Origin: Meira nashicola
Taxonomy: Eukaryota > Basidiomycota > Exobasidiomycetes > Exobasidiales > Brachybasidiaceae
Length of the DNA stretch: 64,000 nucleotides
NCBI GenBank assembly: GCA_001600355.1
Contig: BCJU01000001.1
Span: 517,178 to 581,177, forward strand
Direction of reading: 5' to 3'
How positions within the stretch are numbered: position 1 is the stretch's first letter; each line of letters starts with the position of its first letter. Of the stretch, positions 1 through 9,379 are shown one piece after another. A program made the translations under genes and the position numbers. The notes beneath the pieces were generated by a model. The model did no database searches and was not told the origin of the DNA. It was given only the letters and a program-made list of their open reading frames with translations.

Positions 1-195
1 CATACGCAATGCACGACGAACCATGGTGTTCTTACCCATCAAAACGGTTGCCTTTCCGCGCAAAGAAGCACGAATTTGGTGCATTTGTTGGGAACCAACG
101 TTGTCGACATTGACGATGAAGATGGAGGGATAAGTGTCGAGCAATTCGTTCAACTTGACGAACCAAGCCTCCTTTGTAGCACGAGAGATACCCAT
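1..195 (-). CDS. RPP0: 60S acidic ribosomal protein P0, N-terminal part (cut by window edge)
   Basis: The reverse strand from the ATG at 195-193 encodes 65 residues beginning [12 protein letters not shown] and containing [21 protein letters not shown] and [12 protein letters not shown]. This is the conserved N-terminus of eukaryotic P0 (L10 family), which anchors the P1/P2 stalk on the large ribosomal subunit and binds rRNA at the GTPase centre. The reading frame stays open to base 1, so the rest of the gene lies outside the window to the left. No intron is seen in this part. It is transcribed divergently from the complex I subunit gene at 726. Identification is close to certain; only completeness is unknown. 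Confidence 0.95.
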   Translation of the reverse strand, partial: MGISRATKEAWFVKLNELLDTYPSIFIVNVDNVGSQQMHQIRASLRGKATVLMGKNTMVRRALRM

Positions 196-725
196 TTTGA
201 AAGATTAATTTGGTGAAAAAAGTGTTGTTTTTTTAAAAGTTGATTAGGATAGTAGCCACCGATGATCTCGTCGTGCGGATACAAGGGCGAACAGTTTACT
301 AAAATGAAAATGATCGACAGTCAGCAAATTGATCCTACCTTTAAATCTTCTTCATCGCTACTTACAGGCTTACGATCGTGATGGCTTCGAAACAACCTTA
401 CCAAGCTGCGGGTGCGCGCAAATAATCCCAAGAAGAATAAAATAAAATCACGTGTGTGCGCAAGGCCAGAAGGGGGACAATGCTTGCAAGCACAGAGCGT
501 CCCATGAGTTCTTCTAAATTGAGGCGCGTCACACACGGCATACACTTACTCCCAAGCTTTAGGAGTGTTGAACTTCATGCCTGGCACGCTTAAGCATCTG
601 TTTTCTGATTGGCACAGCTTTCAGGCCTTAATGGTGCGTGCATAGGCTAAAGGCATTAGACATTCAATGCAAACACACAATCTCATCTCCATCTCGACAT
701 CGCACTATAACAAATACGAGCAATT
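196..725. other. Divergent intergenic region between P0 and the complex I subunit
   Basis: No convincing coding sequence or tRNA was found in these 530 bases. Short open frames here lack family features. The region presumably holds both promoters and 5' leaders; no clear TATA box is visible, as expected for a ribosomal protein gene. Confidence 0.5.
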
Positions 726-1325
726 ATGGCAGTAAGTATCTTGATCGAAATGGGATCCGCCAATACATATGGAGTGCTTACGATAATCTGATCTTTCCCC
801 TCTTTTGCTTCCTTCTCATTACAGTCTGGTTTCGGTTTCTCAGGTGGTATGTATTTTATTATGACGATAGATTCAATCATCAAAAGACCAATCATCTGAC
901 CTTATTTCTCTCCTTATCCAGGACGGTCACGTTGTTTCACACATTGGCAAGAATTCCAAAAATGTTACGCACAAGCTGATTCAACTAGCGAATGTATTGC
1001 ACAAAAGGATGATTATTTGGAATGTCTACATCACAAGAAAGAGGTATGTATTTGTTTAAATACCTCTTGAGATTGCGACTGATACTGACTTTCTTCTTCT
1101 TAAATTCACTCACAGATTGAACGTATGAAGACTATTAGAGATACATTCTTGGCCCGTCAAGCAAAAGAAGCACATGAGAATAGAGCAAAAGGAGAAGTTA
1201 GAGCAACCAGTAGTGTTTTACGGCTAGGCATTATCGGACAGGCGGATCAAGGTAGCAGTGGAGATAAGGGCGGAAAGGAATCTTCTGATTCTGGTTCTTC
1301 AAGCGAAGGTGGAAGTGAGAAGTGA
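726..1325 (+). CDS. Complex I NDUFS5-type subunit (twin CX9C protein), four exons
   Basis: Four exons at 726-731, 825-846, 922-1043 and 1116-1325 join in frame to give 119 residues. The joined protein starts MASGFGFSGGRSRCFTHW, like fungal NDUFS5/15 kDa subunits of NADH:ubiquinone oxidoreductase. It carries two CX9C motifs (CFTHWQEFQKC and CIAQKDDYLEC) and then the family signature YLECLHHKKE. Such CHCH proteins are imported into the mitochondrial intermembrane space and oxidised by Mia40. All three introns begin GTAAGT or GTATGT and end AG. The first coding exon is only six bases (ATGGCA). The C-terminal ~40 residues are a Gly/Ser/Glu-rich tail beyond the usual family length. Presence of complex I excludes Saccharomyces- or Schizosaccharomyces-like yeasts. 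Confidence 0.88.
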
Positions 1326-1468
1326 ATATGATAAACACTTTCCTATCATCATAATATGAATGAGATACACTGAATAATCAACTTTTTAACGCAGTCGCAC
1401 GAAAGACAGGGTATATGATCTCATTGGCCAGGTATAGTGACTACATGCATGGATAGAGATTTGCAGAA

Positions 1469-4174
1469 TTATGAATCACCCAATTGATCAGCTAATTGAT
1501 TCGCGATTGGGGCAGGTATTCTTTGCAGGTAAGATCGAAGTTTGCTCTTATCCGTCTTATCAGCTGCGCATTTCGATACGTATCGCAACGACTCTTGCAC
1601 ATATCCTGCACTGATTAATTGAGCGATAAAAGGTTGATATCCGATTGGACTCTTTTTGGAATTAGCAAAAGCCCAAAGTCCATCAGTATCACGTCCACTG
1701 ATTAAAGCGGATATTTTGATATTCCAAAATTGTTTATCAGGTACTTTCCAATCAGCACGTACTTTTTCTGCCTTTTTTGGCATATCTTTTATCAAACAAG
1801 TGCGAATTGTATCATTCACACTTAATCCGACAAATCTTGTTCGACCGCCATCTTCTTTTTCCAGAGCAGATTGAAAGCCGAGTAAACGAACATATTCTTC
1901 CGATAATTTCGATTCCAGCGCTCTATCCTTCTCTTCGCCGAATAATTTTTGCGCTTCTTTGATGTATTGCACCTTTTGTGTGAGATCGCTATCTTTAGCA
2001 GCTCTCTCCAAGGCAAGTAATGCTCCTTCCGTTCGACGATCATCTTGAAAGTAGAAATCTTTCAGTAATTCCACATCCTCCTGTTTTGCATAAATTTCCA
2101 GCAAATTACTGGCAAGATATACGTGACTGCTAGGTGATGGTACATTTGTTGTTCCATCTGTAGCTACTAATCCAGGTGCACTTGCATCTGCAATCGGCGC
2201 TTGTACTAATCTGAAAAAGTCACCTCTGGAAAGTTGTGATTTAAGTCGAAGAAGCACATGATATACAAGATCTGTATCACCACTTTCAATAGCTTTTACC
2301 AATGCTAGCTTATCTTCGTGCATTGTCAAAAGTAAAGGTACTTGATCAACCGCTCTAGGCTCATGATCTAGCAGCTTTGTTGCCAATCTGGGTCTACCGG
2401 AATTCCATGCTGTCCTCGCAATCTCCGCATAACTTACCGAAGGTTGCATTTCAAATTTGGCCACAATCGCTCTGCATGTTTCATCGTCTGCTGCATTTGC
2501 ACTTGCACCTTGTGCCAAAGCTCCTGCTCCTGGTCTTGAGCGTGCAATCTTTCCACGAGCCCAATGTTTGAGCACAGAATCAGGTCTCAAGAATAAATAA
2601 TTTGTTATATGGAGAGATAACAGATGATGATTTCGATTTGTCAATCGTTTGATAAGCTGCTCCGCTCCCATAGCCCGATATTGTTCCACTGTGATAGGTA
2701 AGCCGACATCATATCGTCTTGCAGAATTCAAAACTCTCAAAGTTCTTGCAGTATCCACCAAGACACTAGGATCGAAAGCGTCAATAAATGACTTTCCAAA
2801 TGTAGCAGCTCGCATTAGCTTTCGTTGCCATTGCACATCCCATTCCATACTGGCAGCTTCTAAGCATGTATCGACAGCCAAAGATAAATCTTTACGTATT
2901 GCCCGAATACCTTCGTCTGCTTTTGCACTCTTTTTTGCATATTGTTCTGAAGCATCGAATAAAATGGCAGATGAATGCGTCGATCCGGGAAGGAAAATTG
3001 ATTTGGAAGATTCAGCGACTTTTTGAATGAACTCAAGTCGATCAGAAGAGACTGTACGTAAACCGTCCAATTCTGATACCATCTGAACTGTTCCAGCATA
3101 AAAGTATCGAATTGAATCTCCAAAAGGACCAACCATCACAATCTCGGAATCCCAAGCGATAGCCACCGTATTATTACCACACCATTCAATTTGACGTATT
3201 CCGATTTGCCTTAGATTGGTTGTTGAATTACCTTCTGTTGGCTGTTTGTATGCTTCGCATTGTTTTACATCGAATTCACTCAAACTTCTTTGAAAATCAG
3301 ACGAGACCACCCACAAGACATTGTCTGCTGTCATCAAAGCGAGTAAATTACCGTTTGGCGAAGGAGCAATGGCGGAAAATGGACCACGAGAGAGGCGCAT
3401 ATCCGTTGAACCGCTAACTGAATCAATGCTGAACACCGTACTCGAAGACGTAGGAGAGACGAGCAATTGTGTTAATCCAGAAGATGAGCTCTCGGGTGGA
3501 ACAATATTCCAGGCTGATGGTCTAGATCCAGAAGCTAAAGTGTTGCTTGGTAGAGAAGGCAATACTTGAGCATGAGAAGGTGCATCTAAGAAATCACTAT
3601 CAGCATTACGAATCGGGAAACGCCATTCTACGAAAGAACCACCTCCAGTCAAAGCAACCAAACCTTCGGGCCACATTCGCACATCCACGATTCCCGTATC
3701 GGTAGCCTCTTGTCCAAGCGAATATTGAACATAATAGCTTGTACTTGTTGCTTCTACAGGTCTAATTACATCAAAAGTAGCATTATTTGATCCAGCTCTT
3801 GGCGGAGAAGGACAAGGAGAAAATAGGGTATAAAGTCGAACATCACCTTCATCCAAAACGACTGCTAATTGTTCATTTGATGTAAATCCAAAACCAATTA
3901 TTCTATCAGATGCTTCCCAAGGTAATGTTTCAACCAATTGTCCTGCACTTGTATAAACGTGAATCTTGGGTTTTAATAAAGCTGCTTTACCTATTGAAAC
4001 AAGTTTGTTCGGATCCCTTGCTAAGGCTAAAAGACCTCCATTCTTTGCTGATGCAACGATATAATCCGATAATTCATCTATTCCCCATGAAAGTGAATAA
4101 ATTTCTGACTTTCGATAAAATACATCTTGCAAACTGGACCATTCCTGTGTAGGATGGCCCAGTGAAGTAGTCAT
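1469..4174 (-). CDS. VPS16: Vacuolar protein sorting-associated protein 16
   Basis: A single uninterrupted frame of 901 residues from the ATG at 4174. An in-frame extension to 4222 starts only at TTG and is rejected. The N-terminal ~420 residues look like a beta-propeller (IYSLSWGIDELSDYIVASA near the start, several WD-like strands). The C-terminal half is helical and ends with the Vps16_C features DTIRTCLIKDMPKKAEK, VPDKQFWNIKISAL and YQPFIAQLISAGY. Vps16 is a core subunit of the HOPS and CORVET tethering complexes, where it binds Vps33 and serves endosome-vacuole fusion. Length is slightly above the human protein (about 840). It is divergent from COQ1 across a 358-base region. Confidence 0.93.
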   Translation of the reverse strand: MTTSLGHPTQEWSSLQDVFYRKSEIYSLSWGIDELSDYIVASAKNGGLLALARDPNKLVSIGKAALLKPKIHVYTSAGQLVETLPWEASDRIIGFGFTSNEQLAVVLDEGDVRLYTLFSPCPSPPRAGSNNATFDVIRPVEATSTSYYVQYSLGQEATDTGIVDVRMWPEGLVALTGGGSFVEWRFPIRNADSDFLDAPSHAQVLPSLPSNTLASGSRPSAWNIVPPESSSSGLTQLLVSPTSSSTVFSIDSVSGSTDMRLSRGPFSAIAPSPNGNLLALMTADNVLWVVSSDFQRSLSEFDVKQCEAYKQPTEGNSTTNLRQIGIRQIEWCGNNTVAIAWDSEIVMVGPFGDSIRYFYAGTVQMVSELDGLRTVSSDRLEFIQKVAESSKSIFLPGSTHSSAILFDASEQYAKKSAKADEGIRAIRKDLSLAVDTCLEAASMEWDVQWQRKLMRAATFGKSFIDAFDPSVLVDTARTLRVLNSARRYDVGLPITVEQYRAMGAEQLIKRLTNRNHHLLSLHITNYLFLRPDSVLKHWARGKIARSRPGAGALAQGASANAADDETCRAIVAKFEMQPSVSYAEIARTAWNSGRPRLATKLLDHEPRAVDQVPLLLTMHEDKLALVKAIESGDTDLVYHVLLRLKSQLSRGDFFRLVQAPIADASAPGLVATDGTTNVPSPSSHVYLASNLLEIYAKQEDVELLKDFYFQDDRRTEGALLALERAAKDSDLTQKVQYIKEAQKLFGEEKDRALESKLSEEYVRLLGFQSALEKEDGGRTRFVGLSVNDTIRTCLIKDMPKKAEKVRADWKVPDKQFWNIKISALISGRDTDGLWAFANSKKSPIGYQPFIAQLISAGYVQESLRYVSKCAADKTDKSKLRSYLQRIPAPIANQLADQLGDS

Positions 4175-4532
4175 TTTGATCAAGGTTGAAATGTGAAGAT
4201 GATGGGAGAAAGTGTATGTCAAAACATCAAGTCTATTTTTGACGTTTGTGGCCAGTGCGAGTTGATTGATTGGATTGCTTGATCGACGCTTAAGTGAATT
4301 GAACGCGATTAAAACAGGACCCTAACTTCCGAGAACGCATAAATCAAGCCCTGAAGAAAATTTCAATTAGTCAGATTAAATTTTAAGAAGAAAGTCCGAT
4401 ACGCATGCGTGTTTTTTAAAGTGGATCCACTCAGCCGAGCGTTCCCGTAGGTATATTGATGGAATAAAGTGTTGATCATTCTAACATTTCTACTTCCACA
4501 TACTCGCAATTCCACCATTCTGTTTGGCTCAC
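4175..4532. other. Divergent promoter region VPS16 / COQ1
   Basis: No gene is seen. The stretch must contain the promoters of both flanking genes. There is no clear TATA box or RNA gene. Confidence 0.5.
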
Positions 4533-6134
4533 ATGGCAACAATGGCTAGCAGTAGCCTAATCAGAGGCAGCAGAGCAACCATAACCAATTCAACGATACG
4601 CAGAAGTAGAATTCAATTAACTCCTTCAATATCTTCACAGAGATATCAAGGAACATGGTCATCCGTAGTAGGAACGGCAAAGAGTTTATTAGGAGCACAA
4701 AATCCTCCACCACCTCCATCAAGCATTGGTTCATCTTCAAATCAAACACACAAGCCAATCATTAGAGATCCTCTAGAATTAGTAGGAAAAGAATTATCTT
4801 CACTACGCAGTAATGTTAGCTCTTTATTGGGAAGCGGACATCCTTCTTTAGACACGATTGCCAAATATTATTTTCAAGCAGAAGGTAAACATGTTCGTCC
4901 ATTAATGGTTTTACTTATGGCTAGAGCTACAAACGGACATAGTCCTCTTTGGCCAGAACTTTTGGCAAGATCGATGGCTCAAACACAAAAGGGAACAAAT
5001 CCAACTGCTGAAGCTGTAGAACACGAAATGGGAATTAATGAACCTTTAAGTCCAAAAGATGTTTTGAACGATTTCAATCCTCATATGGAAGGAATAGAAG
5101 GAAAATTACCGGAAATGCCCGCCACAGGAGATGCAGCTACAGAGGAAATGAGAAGATTGGCAACGGAAGAAGGAAATGCAAATATTTTACCAACCCAAAG
5201 AAGATTGGCTGAAATAACGGAAATGATTCATGTTGCATCACTTTTACACGATGACGTGATTGACAATTCGGAAATGAGAAGAGGAACCGCTTCGGCTCCT
5301 TCAGCGTTTGGAAATAAGTTGAGCATTTTAGGAGGAGATTTTTTACTTGCTCGTGCCAGTGTTGCATTAGCACGACTTAGAAATTGCGAAGTGGTGGAAT
5401 TATTGGCAACTGTTATTGCCAATTTAGTCGAAGGTGAAGTTATGCAACTTCAAGCACAATCTTCAAATTCTCATCCATCAGCACATAAAAGCGCTTTTAC
5501 CTCTTTTTGGAATTCACCAGCCGAACAAGAAGCACGAGAAAAAGCAGCAGAGGCGAATGAAGTGAATGTGAATGGACCTTCAGAAGCTATGTTTGAACAT
5601 TACCTACAAAAGACTTATTTAAAGACAGCTGCTTTGATCGGTAAATCCACTCGAGCTGCAACAATTTTGGGTGGATTTGGTGAAGATGCTATCCGTGCTA
5701 GTGGTTGTGGTTCAGAAGCAGAATTGATGGCAAAGAATGTTCGAGATGCTGCATATACATTTGGACGTAATGTTGGTATTGCATTTCAATTGGTTGATGA
5801 TCTTTTAGACTTTCGTTCCACTTCAGCCGGTTTCGGTAAACCTTCAGGTGGAGCAGATTTACGATTAGGATTAGCAACTGCGCCAGTCCTTTTTGCATGG
5901 CAAGAATATCCAAAAGAGCAATTGGGAGAAATGGTAAAACGTAAATTTTCCAAAGAAGGAGATGTTGAATATGCTCTTAGTATTGTACGAAAGTCAAAAG
6001 GACTTGAAAGAACGACGGAATTGGCAAAACATCATGCTCGATTAGCAAGTGATGCTCTTTTACAATTACCGCAAAGTGAAGCTCGAGATGCCTTGGAACA
6101 ACTAAATGAACAAATTATAAGTCGGGTCAAGTAA
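4533..6134 (+). CDS. COQ1: Mitochondrial polyprenyl diphosphate synthase (ubiquinone side chain)
   Basis: Single exon, 533 residues from the ATG at 4533; an upstream TTG at 4524 in the same frame is not used. It is a trans-isoprenyl diphosphate synthase. The first aspartate-rich motif is DDVID (residues 240-244) within the run SLLHDDVIDNSEMRRG, and the second is DDLLD (residues 422-426). GKHVRPLMVLLMARA is the substrate-binding region. The N-terminus is rich in Ser, Thr and Arg with few acidic residues, consistent with mitochondrial import. The enzyme makes the long isoprenoid tail attached by Coq2. Compared with yeast Coq1 there is an extra linker at about residues 155-205 and a second one near 310-350. 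Chain length cannot be read from sequence. Confidence 0.93.
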   Translation: MATMASSSLIRGSRATITNSTIRRSRIQLTPSISSQRYQGTWSSVVGTAKSLLGAQNPPPPPSSIGSSSNQTHKPIIRDPLELVGKELSSLRSNVSSLLGSGHPSLDTIAKYYFQAEGKHVRPLMVLLMARATNGHSPLWPELLARSMAQTQKGTNPTAEAVEHEMGINEPLSPKDVLNDFNPHMEGIEGKLPEMPATGDAATEEMRRLATEEGNANILPTQRRLAEITEMIHVASLLHDDVIDNSEMRRGTASAPSAFGNKLSILGGDFLLARASVALARLRNCEVVELLATVIANLVEGEVMQLQAQSSNSHPSAHKSAFTSFWNSPAEQEAREKAAEANEVNVNGPSEAMFEHYLQKTYLKTAALIGKSTRAATILGGFGEDAIRASGCGSEAELMAKNVRDAAYTFGRNVGIAFQLVDDLLDFRSTSAGFGKPSGGADLRLGLATAPVLFAWQEYPKEQLGEMVKRKFSKEGDVEYALSIVRKSKGLERTTELAKHHARLASDALLQLPQSEARDALEQLNEQIISRVK

Positions 6135-6306
6135 ACAAACATTTATATAATCCTGTACAACCGTCACCCAATACTCAAATGTACTTTTAGCCCCACCGTT
6201 TATATGCAAGGTGACCAATAGACTTTTTCTTAAGAAATGTTCAGTTGCGTATTTTGTTAAGCGTGTCCTTTTGGATATAGCCCCATATGATTTACACACT
6301 ATAAGG

Positions 6307-6315
6307 TATAAAAAA
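6307..6315 (+). promoter_or_regulatory. TATA box of secreted protein gene at 6364
   Basis: TATAAAAAA lies 49-57 bases upstream of the ATG at 6364, a usual distance for a TATA-driven fungal gene with a short leader. Confidence 0.55.
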
Positions 6316-6363
6316 GGTTTTTATTTTCGTTCAAAAGTTCCCCTTTCTCTATCTTCATCCAAA

Positions 6364-6891
6364 ATGTTCCTTAAAACTTTTAAAGTACTCTTTCTTATTG
6401 TAACGCTTGTCCAAGTGACACAATGCGTTCGTCCATCATCCTCAACATCATCTAGTAATGCTTCTGCCACTTTAGTACGCGGTCAAGACGATGAACCAAA
6501 CAATGCATTTGCAAATCCTGTTGCAGCACGCAAAAATTTAAAGAGTCAAGCCTTCTATCAACGTTTAGATGCTCATAATTTAAGCGCAAATTATCTTAGA
6601 CGTTATGGAGCTTCAGATGCTGAATTAGAAGAAGCTGGAAAAAAGAAGCAAGAATTGACAAAAGCAGCTATTAAAAGTGAAAAGAATGTTGTTAAACTTG
6701 ATAAGCTTGCTAAACAATTAGGTTCAAAAGATGATAAACAATTACAACGTTTACGTCCAAATCCACGTAGTACTAAAATTCAAAAGAAGCCTATGTCTAA
6801 TGAAGTACGTAAATTAACTGCTGGACAAAACACTGTTGTAAGCAAAAAATCTGGCTATAGCTTACGTTCAAAGGCGAAAAAGACTCAATGA
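6364..6891 (+). CDS. Small secreted basic protein, unknown function (pair member A)
   Basis: 175 residues from the ATG at 6364, chosen because it opens a clear signal peptide (MFLKTFKVLFLIVTLVQVTQ then C) and follows a TATA box; the longer frame back to 6211 would bury the signal. After the signal comes a Ser/Thr-rich linker, then a helical Lys-rich region (AFYQRLDAHNL, ELTKAAIKSEKNVVKLDKLA) and a very basic tail ending SLRSKAKKTQ. No cysteine follows the one at the signal boundary. I do not recognise a family. The neighbour at 7212 has the same architecture (compare KLDKLAKQL with KMEKVAKRL), so the two look like diverged tandem duplicates. A distant tie to the array at 22.8-28.3 kb is possible but unproven. 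Confidence 0.75.
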   Translation: MFLKTFKVLFLIVTLVQVTQCVRPSSSTSSSNASATLVRGQDDEPNNAFANPVAARKNLKSQAFYQRLDAHNLSANYLRRYGASDAELEEAGKKKQELTKAAIKSEKNVVKLDKLAKQLGSKDDKQLQRLRPNPRSTKIQKKPMSNEVRKLTAGQNTVVSKKSGYSLRSKAKKTQ

Positions 6892-7211
6892 TTTAAGTTG
6901 CTGCCTGTGTTTTCTTTTTCATTTTTTTTTCTTATAGACATCTTATAAACACTATCCTCCCCTTTTCTATTTCACATTTTAACAGAACACTATGCCTTTA
7001 TGACAATTATATTGACTGATTATGCATTTTCTTAAATGGCTGTACCGTGAACGCAAAAGCGGCTTCGTAGATGCTTGATTCGTACACATTTGTCAAGTCA
7101 TTTTTACTCAATTATGATCGGAAAGCCCCGCTGTTCACAATATTTAAAGCCAAATAATTTGATCAAATGTCTTCTCCTTACAACAACGATCAAACTTATT
7201 AACTATCTATA
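6892..7211. other. Intergenic region with TATA-like element for the second secreted gene
   Basis: No gene. A TATTTAAA element at 7141-7148 sits about 65 bases before the ATG at 7212 and may be its core promoter. The first part is pyrimidine-rich 3' untranslated sequence of the preceding gene. Confidence 0.45.
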
Positions 7212-7718
7212 ATGTTTCATCATAATGCCTTTGCATTTTTATACTTTACCTTCATCTTTTCAATTGTTTTGATACAATTTGGTAATTGTGTAAAATCAGA
7301 ACCCAATTCAAGATCTTCATCCTCATCATCACCAGTGAGTAATAACCATCAAGAGGTTGGAGCATCTTCATCAAAATATCCATATCATTCTCCAACTAAA
7401 TTTGCAAAAGGTTTACGTCGTAATGAAAAACATCATACAAAATTATACGTAATGTATTCTGATAAAATTGGATCAACAAATAATCCTTATTATCAATTGA
7501 TTTATAATTCACATGCTAAAGATAGCCTTTTACGTTCACGTAAAAGTGCGGAAAAAGCGGAAAAGATGGAAAAAGTTGCAAAAAGATTAAGAATCGATAG
7601 TAAGTTTTCCGTTAAAGATCAACCAAGAACTCGATTACAAGCTAAAAAGTCACAAGAAAGTCAACACGCAGCAACTTCATCACATTCTGCTGACACCAAT
7701 TCTGATGCTACATCATGA
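7212..7718 (+). CDS. Small secreted basic protein, unknown function (pair member B)
   Basis: 168 residues. The first ~26 residues (MFHHNAFAFLYFTFIFSIVL, then a stretch ending FGNC) form a signal peptide whose boundary carries a cysteine, as in the neighbour at 6364. A Ser-rich segment follows, then a Lys/Arg-rich helical part (SRKSAEKAEKMEKVAKRL) and a polar tail rich in Ser, His and Thr. No other cysteine and no membrane segment. No known family recognised. It lies head-to-tail with its likely paralogue and its stop is only 48 bases from the stop of the convergent U2AF35 gene, so the transcripts probably overlap. Confidence 0.75.
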   Translation: MFHHNAFAFLYFTFIFSIVLIQFGNCVKSEPNSRSSSSSSPVSNNHQEVGASSSKYPYHSPTKFAKGLRRNEKHHTKLYVMYSDKIGSTNNPYYQLIYNSHAKDSLLRSRKSAEKAEKMEKVAKRLRIDSKFSVKDQPRTRLQAKKSQESQHAATSSHSADTNSDATS

Positions 7719-7766
7719 TTAAGGACAGGGTAAAAATACAATTGATTAAAAGTACACAATGTGCTA

Positions 7767-8641
7767 CTATCTTGGCACAGGTGAAATACTCCTCCTTCGA
7801 TCTTCTGCATGACCATTTTGTCCTGATCTCCAATCACCACCACTTGCACCTTTTCTCCAATCTCCTTCTCCTCCTCTTCCACTTCCAATTTCTTCTTTCC
7901 AACCGCCACCACCACGAGATTTATTACGTTCTGCTTCTTTCTTTATCCTTTGTTCCATTGCTTGTTCATGTTGTAAATCTCTTAATAATCTTCTGTTTGG
8001 TGTTCTTACATGCATAAAATTGCAAAATCCTCCTCTTTGACAATCGTTTGTTTCATGTTGACGACAGCATGCTTCTCTGAAATCTGTTACAGGTGATAAT
8101 TCTGCAAATAAAGGCCTTTTGTTGTACCATCGATCATTCAAAGCATCAACTGCACGTTGAGCATCTTCTTCCCATTCATATCGAGCATACACATTTCCAA
8201 TCAAATGTTCACCAACATTATCGCAAACGTGCATTTCGACTAAAGATCCTAATTGTCCAAGTTCCACGTAAAAATCTTCGTAAAATTCGTCAAATTGTCT
8301 TTGTATTTCACTTTCACTCACTTCTACTTCTTGGGTAGAAGGACCTGCAGCTGGATTATTAGCATCAGTCACATTAACGTTTGCATATTTCGGATTTTGC
8401 CATACGTTTGATACGAGAATCGTTTGAGAATATTGTGGTTTAATATGCTTTCTAGAACATCTATCTCCATGTCTACATGCACCAATCTTGAAGTAAAACG
8501 AACAATTGACTTTGTCTTGCTCTGTTCCATAAATAGAGGCTATCAAAAATAGGTGGATTAAATGCGGTTATGTTAGTATTCAGTCGTACGACATTGCAAT
8601 AAATAAATCTGTAAAGTATACATACCTAAAAATGAAGCCAT
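7767..8641 (-). CDS. U2 snRNP auxiliary factor small subunit (U2AF35)
   Basis: Two exons, 8626-8641 and 7767-8539, join to 262 residues starting MASFLASIYGTEQDKVNCSF, the classic U2AF35 N-terminus. The 16-base first exon ends GTATGT. Domains in order: CCCH zinc finger 1 (CSFYFKIGACRHGDRCSRKH, residues ~18-40), a U2AF-homology RRM (~65-150, with HVCDNVGEHLIGNVYARYEW), zinc finger 2 (CCRQHETNDCQRGGFCNFMH), then a Gly/Arg-rich tail with RRRSISPVPR. The protein recognises the 3' splice site AG during spliceosome assembly together with the large U2AF subunit. Its presence fits an intron-containing genome. Confidence 0.95.
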
Positions 8642-9379
8642 CTTAATGGATCTTGAATGATGGTAAAGCAAGTAATGGTTGTAAGAATTCGGAGATAAAG
8701 TTAAGCAACTACATTAGAAATATACGTAATTAAAGCAACTCCGTATTGCTTCAGTACGCCACATTTTTGTTCCTGGTGTTAAATAAATAATTGACAACTG
8801 CATACCCTGTTGACCTTATTTTTTTTTGCACGTGAACAACAACAATAGTCTTCTGAATCTATGCGTAGAGCTTTGTTCAACACTGGCTTTGTGCCTCTAT
8901 TTTCATTTTTGCCCGCCCGCCCGGTTTGTCTGGGCGCGTTATCCCCTGCATCAATTTGTAGCGCGTTTTTAATTGCATAGATTCTCAATTTAACATCGCG
9001 CATACTATTCTACATCACACACGATCATCTAGATACCAACACTAAACACGATCAGAAGTACGGACATTGAGTAGGCAATCGTTTCGTATAGTTTGGAAGG
9101 TTTAGGTGATAACAGGGTATATATCTGACAAGGCTTTTCATCTTTGTTAGGCAAGAATACCATTGTTTGTTCTGTATCATATCAATCTTCTCCGCATTTT
9201 CTGATCTCCACTTTTCAACATTACCGTCATATCGACTACTCAACGATTTTCTCCGCCCATAATTTCATTTTAACCACATTCAAAATAAAAGCGCAACTTC
9301 ATATGCAGTGATCAAAATATCTTGAAAGGCGATCTTTTGACGAACGCAAGCATTTTATCTGCTTCTTGCTATATCGAAA
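8642..9379. other. Divergent intergenic region U2AF35 / ADA2
   Basis: No gene or tRNA was found in 738 bases. There is a GC-rich patch at about 8910-8940 made of repeated GCCC units in otherwise AT-rich DNA. The region should hold the promoters of the two flanking genes. Confidence 0.45.

Noticed and set aside
4175..4222. N-terminal extension of VPS16 to 4222, and similar extensions of COQ1, PEX5, the PPxY gene and several secreted genes
   Set aside because: These frames begin with TTG or GTG; the first ATG in each case gives the conserved N-terminus or the signal peptide.
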